A stretch of DNA of 64,000 nucleotides. Origin: Pseudomonas sp. KU26590 (GTDB lineage Bacteria > Pseudomonadota > Gammaproteobacteria > Pseudomonadales > Pseudomonadaceae). Position 1 is the first letter of the stretch. The number at the start of each line of letters is the position of its first letter. The notes beneath the pieces were generated by a model. The model searched no databases. It saw only the letters and a program-made list of their open reading frames with translations, and was not told where the DNA came from. This document shows, piece by piece, positions 36,227 through 44,723 of this stretch. A program made the translations under genes and the position numbers. The stretch covers positions 1,517,501 through 1,581,500 of the forward strand of contig NZ_CP110644.1 of NCBI RefSeq assembly GCF_026153515.1, given 5' to 3'.

Positions 36227-37234
36227 TTACATGTCATGCATGATGAAATCTATCTCGTTGCCCGAATTCTTTTGGGTCATTTCAATGCCGTGCCAATTAC
36301 CAAATTGGTCAAACACTATCCAGCGCTTAGGACCGTACGCCGGGGCGTCGGGCGCCAAACCGGCAGGACCGATCAGCTCCATGCGTAAAAAGCTCATCGC
36401 CCCGGGACGACTGTTTATTGCGACGGAAACATTTTGATAGCTGAAGTCTCGTGCAGCTCCAGGTTTGAATCCATAGTGAAACTGGGTTTCGTTGTAGTGG
36501 ATGCCGGTGAGTGAAAAAAGCGGGTCGGCGCTTTTCCAGTCTTCGTAATAATAAGTGCTCTGGTCGCCATCCAGCGGGACGGCGTGGACAATCCGCAACG
36601 TCCGCTCCGCAAACTGCAAGTAATAGACGTCGATGTCTACGGCGGTCTTCTCGTTGTCGGTGGAGCCTTCGAAAGCATGGACTCGCTCCAGCGTAAAGTC
36701 GGTGCGTCTGCGGCGCGGGGAGCTGACGGTCTCCAGTTCTACATGCGAGTTGAAACGTGACGTGCTGGTAGCGTACTGAACCCCCTCTTCTTTCATGATT
36801 GCCGCATAAATCTTGTAACGTTCGCCACCATGGGCCAGTGTGGAGATATAGAAATCCCGGCTCCGCGCTGCGGATTCAAGCAGATTGTGAGGCGCAAAAC
36901 CCGACGCGGCGTAGTATTCAAACTGTGTATTCTTTTTGAGCGATACCCTGAAAAAATCTTCCGGCTCGGCGTTATTGTTATTCGCCCATTCTGAACGCCC
37001 GGCACCTTGGCCGAAGCCACCGCCCAGATCGCGATAGTCGCTGCCGTCCTTTATCAGGAAGATCCAGATGCTGTCCATCTGTTGATTGGTAATTTCCTGG
37101 CCTTTGATCGGTGTCAGGCTGACCGTGACTTTGACTTGCTGATTGCCATTGTTGTAAAGCTTGTTCGAGTTGGACGTGACGTCAATCTTGAATTTGCTCA
37201 GCCATTTGGCGTCATCTTTGAATTCGATTCGCAT
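36227..37234 (-). CDS. unknown 335-aa protein heading the Rhs operon
   Basis: I do not recognise a family. It is a soluble, beta-rich protein with many aromatic residues, Asn and Arg, no signal peptide and no membrane segment. It starts with MRIEFKDDAKWLSKFKID after GGAAGG, and the end reads WHGIEMTQKNSGNEIDFIMHDM (split here: WHGIEMTQKN then GNEIDFIMHDM). It is AT-richer than its neighbours, which suggests transfer. First in the operon, 81 nt before the Rhs N-half gene, it may be a chaperone, adaptor or delivery partner of the cage. This is based on position only. Confidence 0.8.
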   Translation of the reverse strand: MRIEFKDDAKWLSKFKIDVTSNSNKLYNNGNQQVKVTVSLTPIKGQEITNQQMDSIWIFLIKDGSDYRDLGGGFGQGAGRSEWANNNNAEPEDFFRVSLKKNTQFEYYAASGFAPHNLLESAARSRDFYISTLAHGGERYKIYAAIMKEEGVQYATSTSRFNSHVELETVSSPRRRRTDFTLERVHAFEGSTDNEKTAVDIDVYYLQFAERTLRIVHAVPLDGDQSTYYYEDWKSADPLFSLTGIHYNETQFHYGFKPGAARDFSYQNVSVAINSRPGAMSFLRMELIGPAGLAPDAPAYGPKRWIVFDQFGNWHGIEMTQKNSGNEIDFIMHDM

Positions 37235-37561
37235 GGGTAACCTTCCGTGGTTGTTGGGTGCAACCTGAGGTTACGCGTATGAGTCGTCCGCGTTGGCATA
37301 AATATATATTGGGTACGTCACGAGGTTTAACGTGATGTTTCGTAGGGAAGTCGCCCCCAACCGGACACGGTCGCGTCGAGTCGTACCAGATTCCTTACAC
37401 TCAAACGGAAGTATCTTCGCGTCGGGCGACGGGCGCGTTGGCGAAACGCGCCGTTTCCTCTACATTGGCACTCTTCCCGGATGATCGAAGCGTTCGCTGA
37501 ACATCTTCGACCAGCGGCGCGAAGCAGGCCCCTGTGGCCGGACAGGACGAAACCCTACACG
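37235..37561. other. divergent promoter region of the Rhs operon and sadC
   Basis: 327 bp without a gene. An AT-rich patch (TAAATATATATTGG near 37299-37312) is the likely promoter of the Rhs operon on the minus strand. A 10-bp motif TGGCATAAAT at 37294-37303 recurs upstream of the delta-60 protein gene. Nothing recognisable marks the sadC promoter. Confidence 0.4.
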
Positions 37562-38683
37562 ATGACCAACCAGCCTCTTTTAGACGGATCTATCCAACGC
37601 TTGCGCCTAAAGCGTTTTGGCCTGGCAACCGGCACCTACGTGCTACTGATCGTGCTCGTCATGGTTGCGTATTGCACCGGCTACTATCACGCGACTTTTT
37701 TTGGCGTCTGGCTCGCCAGTGTGTCTGTGCTTCTGATGCAGGCCGTGCTGAGCCTGGTGTTCTTCTGCGGCTACAACCAGCGTTTCAAAGATCCCAGCCT
37801 GACCGAATTTCAAGTGCTGATGGGACTGGCCTGGCAGACGTTTGTGCTCGCCCATATGGATTCGGCCCGAGGCACGTTTCTGGTGTTCTATGTGCTGGTC
37901 TTGCTGTTCGGTCTCTTTCACTTGAGGCCGAAAGTCTTCCTCCGCTGCTCAGTGCTCGCCTTGCTGGGTTTCATAGGGCTGAACCTGTGGGATGCCGCGC
38001 ACGGCCATCTCGACGATCCGGGGCTCGCCGCGCTGCAGACCTGCGCGCTGTTCATCATTTTCTCCTGGCTGTGCCTGTTCGCGCGCTTCGTCCAGAACTC
38101 GCGCAACCGCATGCACCAGCGCCGGATCACCCTGCAGGCGCATCAGGAAACCTTGCGCGGCATGATGTTGCAGCTCGAAGAGCTGGCGTCCACCGACGAG
38201 CTCACCAACCTCTATAACCGCCGGCACTTCCTGCGCATCGCCACCCGCGAACTCGAGCTTATGAACGGCAACTACACCGCAGGCCTGGCGCTGATCGACC
38301 TGGACCACTTCAAGCGAGTCAACGATCTTCATGGTCATGCTGCGGGCGACCGGGTGCTGCAGATCTTTGGCCAAACCGCCGCTCAGTGCCTGCGGGCCGA
38401 TGACATTCTGGCCCGCTATGGCGGTGAAGAGTTCGTGTTGCTCATTCCGCGCTGTACCCGCGCTCAACTGATCGACTGCTGCGAACGCATCCGCCTGGCC
38501 TTCACCCACGTCACGCTGCCTGAATTTCCAGAGCTGGATCTGAGCCTGTCGATCGGCATGGCTATCATTGAGCGCGGTGACCGCATGGACCGCGCTTTAC
38601 AGCGTGCCGATCAGTCGCTGTATCGCGCCAAGCACCAAGGCCGCAATCGCTGCCACGGCGCCTGGGATTACGCCGATGCCTGA
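37562..38683 (+). CDS. sadC: diguanylate cyclase SadC
   Basis: Makes c-di-GMP from GTP. Five or six hydrophobic segments (about residues 22-180) precede a C-terminal GGDEF domain. The active site is GGEEF at 287-291, and the feedback I-site RADD stands at 278-281, so product inhibition is expected. The length of 373 aa is a little below that of P. aeruginosa SadC (PA4332). The start at 37562 is chosen among several; its ribosome site is weak. The next gene overlaps its end by 8 bp. SadC counteracts BifA in the surface-attachment switch. Confidence 0.92.
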   Translation: MTNQPLLDGSIQRLRLKRFGLATGTYVLLIVLVMVAYCTGYYHATFFGVWLASVSVLLMQAVLSLVFFCGYNQRFKDPSLTEFQVLMGLAWQTFVLAHMDSARGTFLVFYVLVLLFGLFHLRPKVFLRCSVLALLGFIGLNLWDAAHGHLDDPGLAALQTCALFIIFSWLCLFARFVQNSRNRMHQRRITLQAHQETLRGMMLQLEELASTDELTNLYNRRHFLRIATRELELMNGNYTAGLALIDLDHFKRVNDLHGHAAGDRVLQIFGQTAAQCLRADDILARYGGEEFVLLIPRCTRAQLIDCCERIRLAFTHVTLPEFPELDLSLSIGMAIIERGDRMDRALQRADQSLYRAKHQGRNRCHGAWDYADA

Positions 38684-39614
38684 GTTGCAAGTCGGCGACC
38701 GGAAATGGTCGGTTGCACCCGGGACTCATTTGCTCGACGCCTTGAACGACGCCGGTCTGTCCGTCCCCTACAGCTGCCGTGCCGGCAGTTGCCATGCCTG
38801 CATGGTGCGCTGCGTCAGCGGTGAGCCTCTGGATGCACAACCTGAAGCACTGGACCCGGCGAGGCGCGGCCAGGGCTGGCGGCTGTCGTGCCAGTGTCAG
38901 GTGGTTGGCGATCTGACGGTGGAAGTCTTCGACCCGTTGCGCGATGGCCTGCCAGCGACCGTCGTCGGTGCGGACTGGCTGAGTCCGTCGGTGCTGCGCC
39001 TGCGACTAGACCCCGAACGATCGTTGCGCTATCGCGTCGGCCAGCATCTGGTGCTGTGGACCGAGAGCGGCGTAGCGCGACCTTACTCGTTGGCGAGCGT
39101 GCCAGGGGACGATCCCTTTTTGGAGTTTCATATCGATTGCCAGCGCCCGGGCGCTTTCACTGATGTGGCGCGTACGCTGAAAAACGGCGATCCGGTCCGC
39201 CTCGGCGAACTGCAGGGCAGCGCGCTGCGTTACGACCCCGACTGGCAGGACCGGCCGTTATGGCTGTTGGCGGCGGGTACCGGATTAGCGCCGTTGTGGG
39301 GAGTGCTGCGCGAAGCGTTGCGGCAGGATCATCAGGGAGACATTCGCGTCCTGCATCTGGCGCGCGATGCTCAGGAGCATTACCTGACGGACGCCTTGAG
39401 CGAGCTGGCGGCCCGGCACTCAAATCTTTACGTGGAGTCGATCGAACTGTCAGCCTTTGCGGCTGTGCTGGGCGGATTGCGCGTGACATCACGCCAGACC
39501 ATCGCGCTGGTGTGCGGGTCGCCTGTCAGCGTCGAGGCGTTTTCGAAACGGCTGTTTATCACGGGGTTGCCCCGTGGTCAGGTGCTCTCTGACGAGTTTG
39601 TCGAGAGAGGCTGA
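38676..39614 (+). CDS. 2Fe-2S ferredoxin / FAD-NAD(P) reductase fusion protein
   Basis: A 312-aa electron-transfer protein. The N-terminal plant-type ferredoxin domain has CRAGSCHAC (about residues 34-42) and a fourth Cys in WRLSCQC. Then comes an FAD-binding barrel with RPYSLAS and a NAD(P) domain with LLAAGTGLAPLWG. The build is that of CDP-6-deoxy-glucoseen reductase or phenol-hydroxylase reductase components; the partner oxygenase is unknown. The start at 38676 overlaps sadC by 8 bp. It matches PA4331. Confidence 0.9.
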   Translation: MPELQVGDRKWSVAPGTHLLDALNDAGLSVPYSCRAGSCHACMVRCVSGEPLDAQPEALDPARRGQGWRLSCQCQVVGDLTVEVFDPLRDGLPATVVGADWLSPSVLRLRLDPERSLRYRVGQHLVLWTESGVARPYSLASVPGDDPFLEFHIDCQRPGAFTDVARTLKNGDPVRLGELQGSALRYDPDWQDRPLWLLAAGTGLAPLWGVLREALRQDHQGDIRVLHLARDAQEHYLTDALSELAARHSNLYVESIELSAFAAVLGGLRVTSRQTIALVCGSPVSVEAFSKRLFITGLPRGQVLSDEFVERG

Positions 39615-39652
39615 AGTCCGCCAACCGTTTGCCGGCTCGTCACACCATTCGC

Positions 39653-40885
39653 TCAGGCGAGAATACGCGTGACGAAGCTGCCGCCGGCTACCAGAATCCT
39701 TTCATCGACGGCTTTTACGTCATACGGAGTTGAAGACTCGGGTATGCCGGGGTAGTCGAGGCGTACCCAGCCTGAATCGGTCCCGAAGGCACGATCGAGA
39801 GAGCCATCCGTGTTGTAGCGCGCGACAATGAGGTAGCGGGGGTTAGACGTATGCCCTGCGGCGACGAGTTTGTCTCCGTCGTACGCTGCACTGAGCCATT
39901 GGAACAGATCGGGGACTGGGTCGGGGTTAAACGACTCATCAATTCTACCGTCCTTATCAAGACCAATAAGCGCTGCATTGCCGTTTGCACCCCGACCGCA
40001 AATAATCAGGTTCCCCTCCGTTGTTTCAACGCAGGCGCTCACACGAAAACCGGCATAGTCCTGCAGTGGAAGTTCTATGAAACCGCTTCCGCCATTTCCA
40101 AATCCAACATCCAATGCCCCCGTGTCGGTGTACCTGACCAAAAACGGATAGAAGTCGCCGGATTCACTTCTATGCTCGCCGACGGCCAAGACCTTTCCCG
40201 ACGCCAAGACTAATAACGCACCCAGTGAGCTGGACCCCAGCGCCTCAGGGTAATGCACGTAGCCCACCTCATTGAAGGAAGTGTCCAGTTGGCCGGTGTC
40301 ATTAATCCGGTAAATAACCGTTCTTTTCTCGACGGAGTACCACCAACCGACTATGAGCTTGCCAGAGGGTGTTAATCCGGTTCGCATGGGTGACGGGAGT
40401 GAATAACGTTGGCCTTCAACATCCGGCATAGGGTCGTTATCCGGTATTCCGTCGTTGCTTAGGGTGCCAGGATAAGGGAGCTGCATGATGCCGCCTTGTC
40501 CATAGTCCGGGTCCAGGGTGCCGTCGTGTGAGTATCGCGTTGCACAGGGAATAATCGGGCTACCAAGGGTCGTGGTGGTCACCACAATTAACGTCTTATC
40601 CTGTTCGACCTCGAAAGCGCCGATTGCCACAGATCTCTGTTGCGCCATGACCTGATCTTGAATAACGCCGTTTTTGCCGAAGCTGGCGTCAACGGTGCCA
40701 GTGTTCAGCAAGCGCGTTACAAGAAACTTCCCTTCTTCAGTACTTGAAGAGCCCGCAACCGATGGGCTAATCCCAGGCGCCCACGTCAAATTGCCTGCAT
40801 ATCCCATGGAAGCCGGTAAGTTGGCCAGTCCATCAGTACCAAAGTCCGGATCCGGCCCTCCACTGACAAGTGCGTCCTTGTTCAT
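39653..40885 (-). CDS. delta-60 repeat (beta-propeller) protein (410 aa)
   Basis: About seven copies of the delta-60 motif are visible, for example VDASFGKNG, LDPDYGQGG, LDTSFNEVG, LDVGFGNGG, IDESFNPDP and LDRAFGTDSG, spaced about 50-60 residues. They should form a propeller. The start at 40885 follows GGAAGGGG; the open frame further upstream includes a piece of duplicated pykA DNA and is not part of the gene. No signal peptide is seen. The function is unknown; such proteins in pseudomonads are accessory and sometimes lie near Rhs loci. It is on the opposite strand to sadC and separated from the Rhs block by it. Confidence 0.85.
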   Translation of the reverse strand: MNKDALVSGGPDPDFGTDGLANLPASMGYAGNLTWAPGISPSVAGSSSTEEGKFLVTRLLNTGTVDASFGKNGVIQDQVMAQQRSVAIGAFEVEQDKTLIVVTTTTLGSPIIPCATRYSHDGTLDPDYGQGGIMQLPYPGTLSNDGIPDNDPMPDVEGQRYSLPSPMRTGLTPSGKLIVGWWYSVEKRTVIYRINDTGQLDTSFNEVGYVHYPEALGSSSLGALLVLASGKVLAVGEHRSESGDFYPFLVRYTDTGALDVGFGNGGSGFIELPLQDYAGFRVSACVETTEGNLIICGRGANGNAALIGLDKDGRIDESFNPDPVPDLFQWLSAAYDGDKLVAAGHTSNPRYLIVARYNTDGSLDRAFGTDSGWVRLDYPGIPESSTPYDVKAVDERILVAGGSFVTRILA

Positions 40886-41283
40886 TTGATTTCCCCTTCC
40901 GATGGCGTTTTGAAAACTTGACTGTAGGCCTGTGCCTGTGCCGAATCTACTGGCATAAATGACAGTCGAAAGCGCGTGTCTGAACTGACTTTTGCTCAAC
41001 CAGACCGCGCTTGACCAGTTCGTGTACAGGCTGCCCAGAGGCCAAGCGCCTGCTGATGCCTTCATCAAGAAAGCATGACGGTTTGAGGGGATTGATAGTT
41101 CACGACGCAATTAATAACTGATCTCTTATTTCGGCATTGTCACTATTTCTTAAATATTCGACCATTGGTCGGCGTGGGGGGCGAATTGTTCTTCGTGAAT
41201 CGCAAGTAAGCGATGAGTGACTATAGTGAGCGCCAGGCGCGGCTTGTTTGGCACCTCAAGTTTTACTAAGGAGAATCGATGTT
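40886..41283. other. intergenic region with a pykA fragment
   Basis: 398 bp between divergent accessory genes. It holds the 32-bp pykA-identical stretch (40992-41023), a TGGCATAAAT motif (40951-40960) 66 bp upstream of the delta-60 gene start, and AT-rich DNA at 41100-41160 that may carry promoters. No gene was found. Confidence 0.5.
40992..41023. repeat. 32-bp direct repeat of a pykA segment (copy outside the gene)
   Basis: Identical base for base to 42129-42160 inside pykA and in the same orientation. The flanks match only loosely. Confidence 0.9.
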
Positions 41284-41859
41284 ATGGAAAATAAAAACCA
41301 GTTTGTTTGTCCGATACAGCTTGGCAGCTCAAATATCGATTGGGCGCTAAGTACTGAAAATTTCGATGGGGCATCGAGCGGAATAATAGTTATAAAAGTG
41401 ACATACCAGTATCTATTGTCAGATGATTCTAGTTTGGCTAATCCCCATGTCTGGATGATGCTCAATCCTCAAGAGGAGGAGGACCTACTCCTCAAAATCC
41501 CTTATGCCTTGGATAAGGATTCATCCCCCTCAGAAGGTGATGACTTGACAGTGGTGCCCCTTAGGGAGGACCCACTCTTCGCAATCCCTTATTTCGAGCA
41601 TAAGTATTCAGCTCCTTCAGTGACCAAAGGTGACAAATTCACGTTGGAACTCGTTGTCGATACTCGGTCTATTGATTTCTCGGGCAGGAACATTGTATTC
41701 CGTCCGCAATTTCGGACGGTTGGATCCACGCGCCCTGTGTCCGCGCACAACTCACAAATTCCGTTTAAATCCTTTGAGATTAAATGCGAAGAGGTTCAAT
41801 GCCAGGTTGAGGGGGTGCACTCAAAAGTCTATGCGTGTCACAGACCAAATAAACCCTGA
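41284..41859 (+). CDS. unknown 191-aa protein
   Basis: I do not recognise a family. It has AAGGAG 10 nt before the ATG at 41284. The sequence starts MENKNQFVCPIQLGSSNIDW and is acidic and beta-rich, with a C-terminal cysteine cluster (KCEEVQCQVEG...YACHR). No signal or membrane segment is seen. Base composition is much AT-richer than the core genes. A pair of identical 32-bp repeats (40992-41023 and 42129-42160) flanks it. It probably came in with the delta-60 gene. Confidence 0.7.
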   Translation: MENKNQFVCPIQLGSSNIDWALSTENFDGASSGIIVIKVTYQYLLSDDSSLANPHVWMMLNPQEEEDLLLKIPYALDKDSSPSEGDDLTVVPLREDPLFAIPYFEHKYSAPSVTKGDKFTLELVVDTRSIDFSGRNIVFRPQFRTVGSTRPVSAHNSQIPFKSFEIKCEEVQCQVEGVHSKVYACHRPNKP

Positions 41860-41981
41860 GCGCCACTTGATTGCTGCATGGGACGTTGTTCATGCCCATG
41901 AACGCTGGCAGTAAAAAAAATAATTCTGCTAGTGCTCACAGCGCGCCGGCGTATCAGTGAGCGACTATCACGACAGCAATA

Positions 41982-42016
41982 AAAAAGCCCCGCACTCTCA
42001 CGAGGCGGGGCTTTTT
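41982..42016. terminator. bidirectional terminator after pykA
   Basis: A 12-bp stem (AAAAAGCCCCGC and its complement) with an 11-nt loop lies 17 bp past the pykA stop; A- and T-runs stand on both sides. It may also stop the 191-aa gene. Confidence 0.9.
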
Positions 42017-42032
42017 GGTGTTGCGGTGCCGC

Positions 42033-43484
42033 TTAAACCATTGGGTCGCCGACGTGCAGGATCTTCATGCCGTTGGTGCCGCCGATGGTGTGATAGCTGT
42101 CGCCCTTGGTCAGGATGACCCAGTCGCCTTGCTCAACCAGACCGCGCTTGACCAGTTCGTCCACAGCCGACTGGCTGACCTGACCTGGCGGCAATGCCGC
42201 CGGGTCGAACGGAATGGTGTAAACGCCACGGAACATCGCCGCGCGCGCCTGGGTGCCGCGGTGCGGGGAGAACGCGTAGATCGGTACCGAGGAACGAATC
42301 CGCGACATGATCAGCGGGGTGTAGCCGCTTTCGGTCAGCGCGATGATCGCTTTCACGCCAGGGAAGTGGTTGGCGGTGTACATGGCGGCCAGCGCGATGC
42401 TTTCGTCACAACGGGTGAAGGAGTGACCGACGCGGTGGCTGGAGGTCTTGCCGGTCGGATGACGTTCAGCGCCGACGCAGATGCGCGCCATCGCCTCAAC
42501 GGCTTCAACAGGATAAGAGCCAGCGGCACTTTCAGCGGACAGCATCACGGCGTCGGTGTAGTCGAGCACGGCGTTGGCCACGTCGGACACTTCAGCGCGG
42601 GTTGGCATCGGGCTGGAAATCATCGATTCCATCATCTGCGTAGCAACGATCACCGCCTTGTTATGGCGACGTGCGTGCAGGATGATTTTCTTCTGGACGC
42701 CCACCAGCTCGGCATCGCCGATTTCCACGCCCAGGTCGCCACGGGCAACCATGACCGCGTCACTGGCGCGGATCAGCGCATCGAGGGTTTCGTCGTTGGC
42801 GACGGCTTCGGCGCGTTCGATCTTCGCCACCAGCCAGGCCGTGCCGCCGGACTCGTCACGCAGCTTGCGCGCGTATTCCATGTCGGCCGCATCACGCGGG
42901 AACGAGACGGCCAGGTAGTCCAGGTCCATTTCGGCAGCGAGTTTGATGTCCTGCTTGTCTTTCTCGGTCAGCGCCGGAGCTGTGAGGCCGCCGCCGCGAC
43001 GGTTTATGCCTTTGTGATCCGACAGCGGGCCGCCGATGGTCACGGTGCAATGCAGTGCATCGGCGGTTTGCGTGTCGACGCGCATGACCACACGCCCATC
43101 GTCCAGCAGCAGCTCGTCGCCGACGCCGCAGTCCTTGACCAGATCGGGGTAATCGATACCCACGATGTCCTGGTTGCCGTCGGTCAGAGGATGGCTGGTG
43201 GAGAAGATGAACTTGTCACCTACCTTCAGCTCGATCTTCTTGTTGACGAATTTGGCGATGCGGATTTTCGGGCCTTGAAGGTCACCCAGCAACGCGACGA
43301 ACCGGCCGTTCTTGGCGGCGATGTCGCGGATCAGCTTCGCGCGAGCCTTGTGCTCGTCGGGCGTGCCGTGGGAGAAGTTCAGGCGGGCGACGTCCAGGCC
43401 AGCAAGAATCAGCTTCTCGATGACTTCTGGCGAATTACTGGCAGGGCCCAGTGTGGCTACGATTTTGGTGCGGCGAACGGTCAT
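42033..43484 (-). CDS. pykA: pyruvate kinase II
   Basis: A 483-aa glycolytic enzyme that converts PEP and ADP to pyruvate and ATP. The N-terminus MTVRRTKIVATLGPASNSPE and the later MVARGDLGVEIG and ATQMMESMISSPMPTRAEVSDVANAV (here ATQMMESM then TRAEVSDVANAV) are diagnostic. The start at 43484 is chosen; an in-frame ATG two codons earlier is less typical. A 32-bp stretch near its 3' part recurs outside the gene. It matches PA4329. Confidence 0.97.
   Translation of the reverse strand: MTVRRTKIVATLGPASNSPEVIEKLILAGLDVARLNFSHGTPDEHKARAKLIRDIAAKNGRFVALLGDLQGPKIRIAKFVNKKIELKVGDKFIFSTSHPLTDGNQDIVGIDYPDLVKDCGVGDELLLDDGRVVMRVDTQTADALHCTVTIGGPLSDHKGINRRGGGLTAPALTEKDKQDIKLAAEMDLDYLAVSFPRDAADMEYARKLRDESGGTAWLVAKIERAEAVANDETLDALIRASDAVMVARGDLGVEIGDAELVGVQKKIILHARRHNKAVIVATQMMESMISSPMPTRAEVSDVANAVLDYTDAVMLSAESAAGSYPVEAVEAMARICVGAERHPTGKTSSHRVGHSFTRCDESIALAAMYTANHFPGVKAIIALTESGYTPLIMSRIRSSVPIYAFSPHRGTQARAAMFRGVYTIPFDPAALPPGQVSQSAVDELVKRGLVEQGDWVILTKGDSYHTIGGTNGMKILHVGDPMV
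42129..42160. repeat. 32-bp direct repeat (copy inside pykA)
   Basis: Same sequence as 40992-41023. Together the two copies bracket the 191-aa gene and the pykA terminator. Confidence 0.9.
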
Positions 43485-43663
43485 GCACAAACTCCTTAAA
43501 TGAAGCGCAGCGAGAGGCTACTACTGTATTGCTCTGTAGTCATTGTTCCTTTGCACTACCTGACCCCCATATCGCTGGGCAATCGGCAGGCCGGCGGGGC
43601 TCAAATCGGCCTTGAAGAAATCCCGGAATACGCCGATACAAGGGCTGAGCACAGGAGACTCTC

Positions 43664-44038
43664 ATGCGAATCGTGATGATATTAGTAGCGCTGCTTGCCT
43701 TGGGTGGTTGCACCCGCTGGGCAATGAACAGCCATTTGAACAATGCCAACCGCGCCTACGCCCAGGGCGACTGTGACGCGGTGATGTACAACCTGTCGAA
43801 AGTCGATCGGGAGAGCCGTTCGCGTCGCTACGTGCAGCCCGAAGTGTCGATGTTGCGTGGTCAGTGCCTGGAGCGCCAGAAGTTCTACATGGATGCGGTG
43901 CAGACCTACCAGTACATCATCATCCAGTTCCCGGAAAGCGAGTATGCGTTCCGTGCCAAGGCCCGCCTGGACACCCTGCATCAGCTGGGCCATGACAACC
44001 TGGCCCCGCCCGCCACACCGCGCGCTGCTTCACGCTAG
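43664..44038 (+). CDS. small lipoprotein with TPR-like helices (124 aa)
   Basis: The signal peptide ends LALGGC (Cys16). The rest looks like tetratricopeptide-type helices (ANRAYAQGDCDAVMYNLSKV; then AVQTYQYIIIQFPESEYA), as in YfgL/BamD-like outer-membrane lipoproteins, but only about two units are present. The start follows CAGGAGA. Its role is unknown; TPR lipoproteins often scaffold envelope complexes. It matches the conserved Pseudomonas gene after pykA. Confidence 0.88.
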   Translation: MRIVMILVALLALGGCTRWAMNSHLNNANRAYAQGDCDAVMYNLSKVDRESRSRRYVQPEVSMLRGQCLERQKFYMDAVQTYQYIIIQFPESEYAFRAKARLDTLHQLGHDNLAPPATPRAASR

Positions 44039-44352
44039 ATACACCCGAGTGGATATGCGGTCACGTTCGCGAGTGGATATCGCCCAAACCTGAGCTAGGC
44101 TGGGATGAGTAGGGACCTAAGTGTTTTGACGAAGGCGGCAGCGCCACTGATCCGAAAGCCAGGGCGATAAGCGTGATTAGCGCCGACTGGCCACGTGGAT
44201 CAGTGACTTTTGCCAGTGCCGAATGAGTCAGATGTCGTCATCGGTTTTTCCACTGATGGATTCTGGCAATACGGGTCTGGCAGTTCCGTGCAACCGAATC
44301 CCAAAGCACTAGCGCGGCCATGCTCAATGGTCATCTCAGGGCGAGTGTCCGA
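44039..44352. other. intergenic region upstream of the PilZ gene
   Basis: About 310 bp. An ATG at 44320 could extend the PilZ protein by 11 residues. I see no RNA gene, repeat or clear promoter. Confidence 0.4.
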
Positions 44353-44712
44353 ATGCTTAATGAAAGACGAATAGAACGTCACCAACTGCCTTACTACCTG
44401 CAAGTGTTCAACCGGTACACCGATAAACCGTTGGGTTGCCTGGGGAACGTGTCAGAGCAGGGCTTGATGCTGATCAGCGATCTGCCCATTCTGGTGGGGG
44501 CCGATTTTCAGCTGCGCCTTAAAGTGCCCGACGGCAAGAACGGCCTCTACAACATCGATATCGACGCCAGCTGTCTGTGGTGTCATGAGGACGAAACCCC
44601 GCGCATCTTCGATTCCGGCTTCCGCCTGCAAGCGGCGCCTGCGGAATACTTCGTTCTCATTCAGGCCTTGCAGCACTACTTCAGTTTCTATCCGCTGGAA
44701 GCGTCCGCCTGA
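44353..44712 (+). CDS. PilZ-domain c-di-GMP receptor protein (119 aa)
   Basis: A small cytoplasmic protein that is a lone PilZ domain. The ligand motifs are RxxxR in ERRIERHQLP and [D/N]xSxxG in LGNVSEQGLML, both intact, so it should bind c-di-GMP. I favour the ATG at 44353, which starts MLNERRIERH as in relatives; 44320 is possible. Its output partner is unknown. It may read signals produced by SadC or the GGDEF protein at 47453-49120. Confidence 0.9.
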   Translation: MLNERRIERHQLPYYLQVFNRYTDKPLGCLGNVSEQGLMLISDLPILVGADFQLRLKVPDGKNGLYNIDIDASCLWCHEDETPRIFDSGFRLQAAPAEYFVLIQALQHYFSFYPLEASA

Positions 44713-44723
44713 AGCCAGTCGCC

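Noticed and set aside
41248..41283. Longer N-terminus for the 191-aa protein
   Set aside because: The extension precedes the AAGGAG ribosome site, which fits the ATG at 41284.
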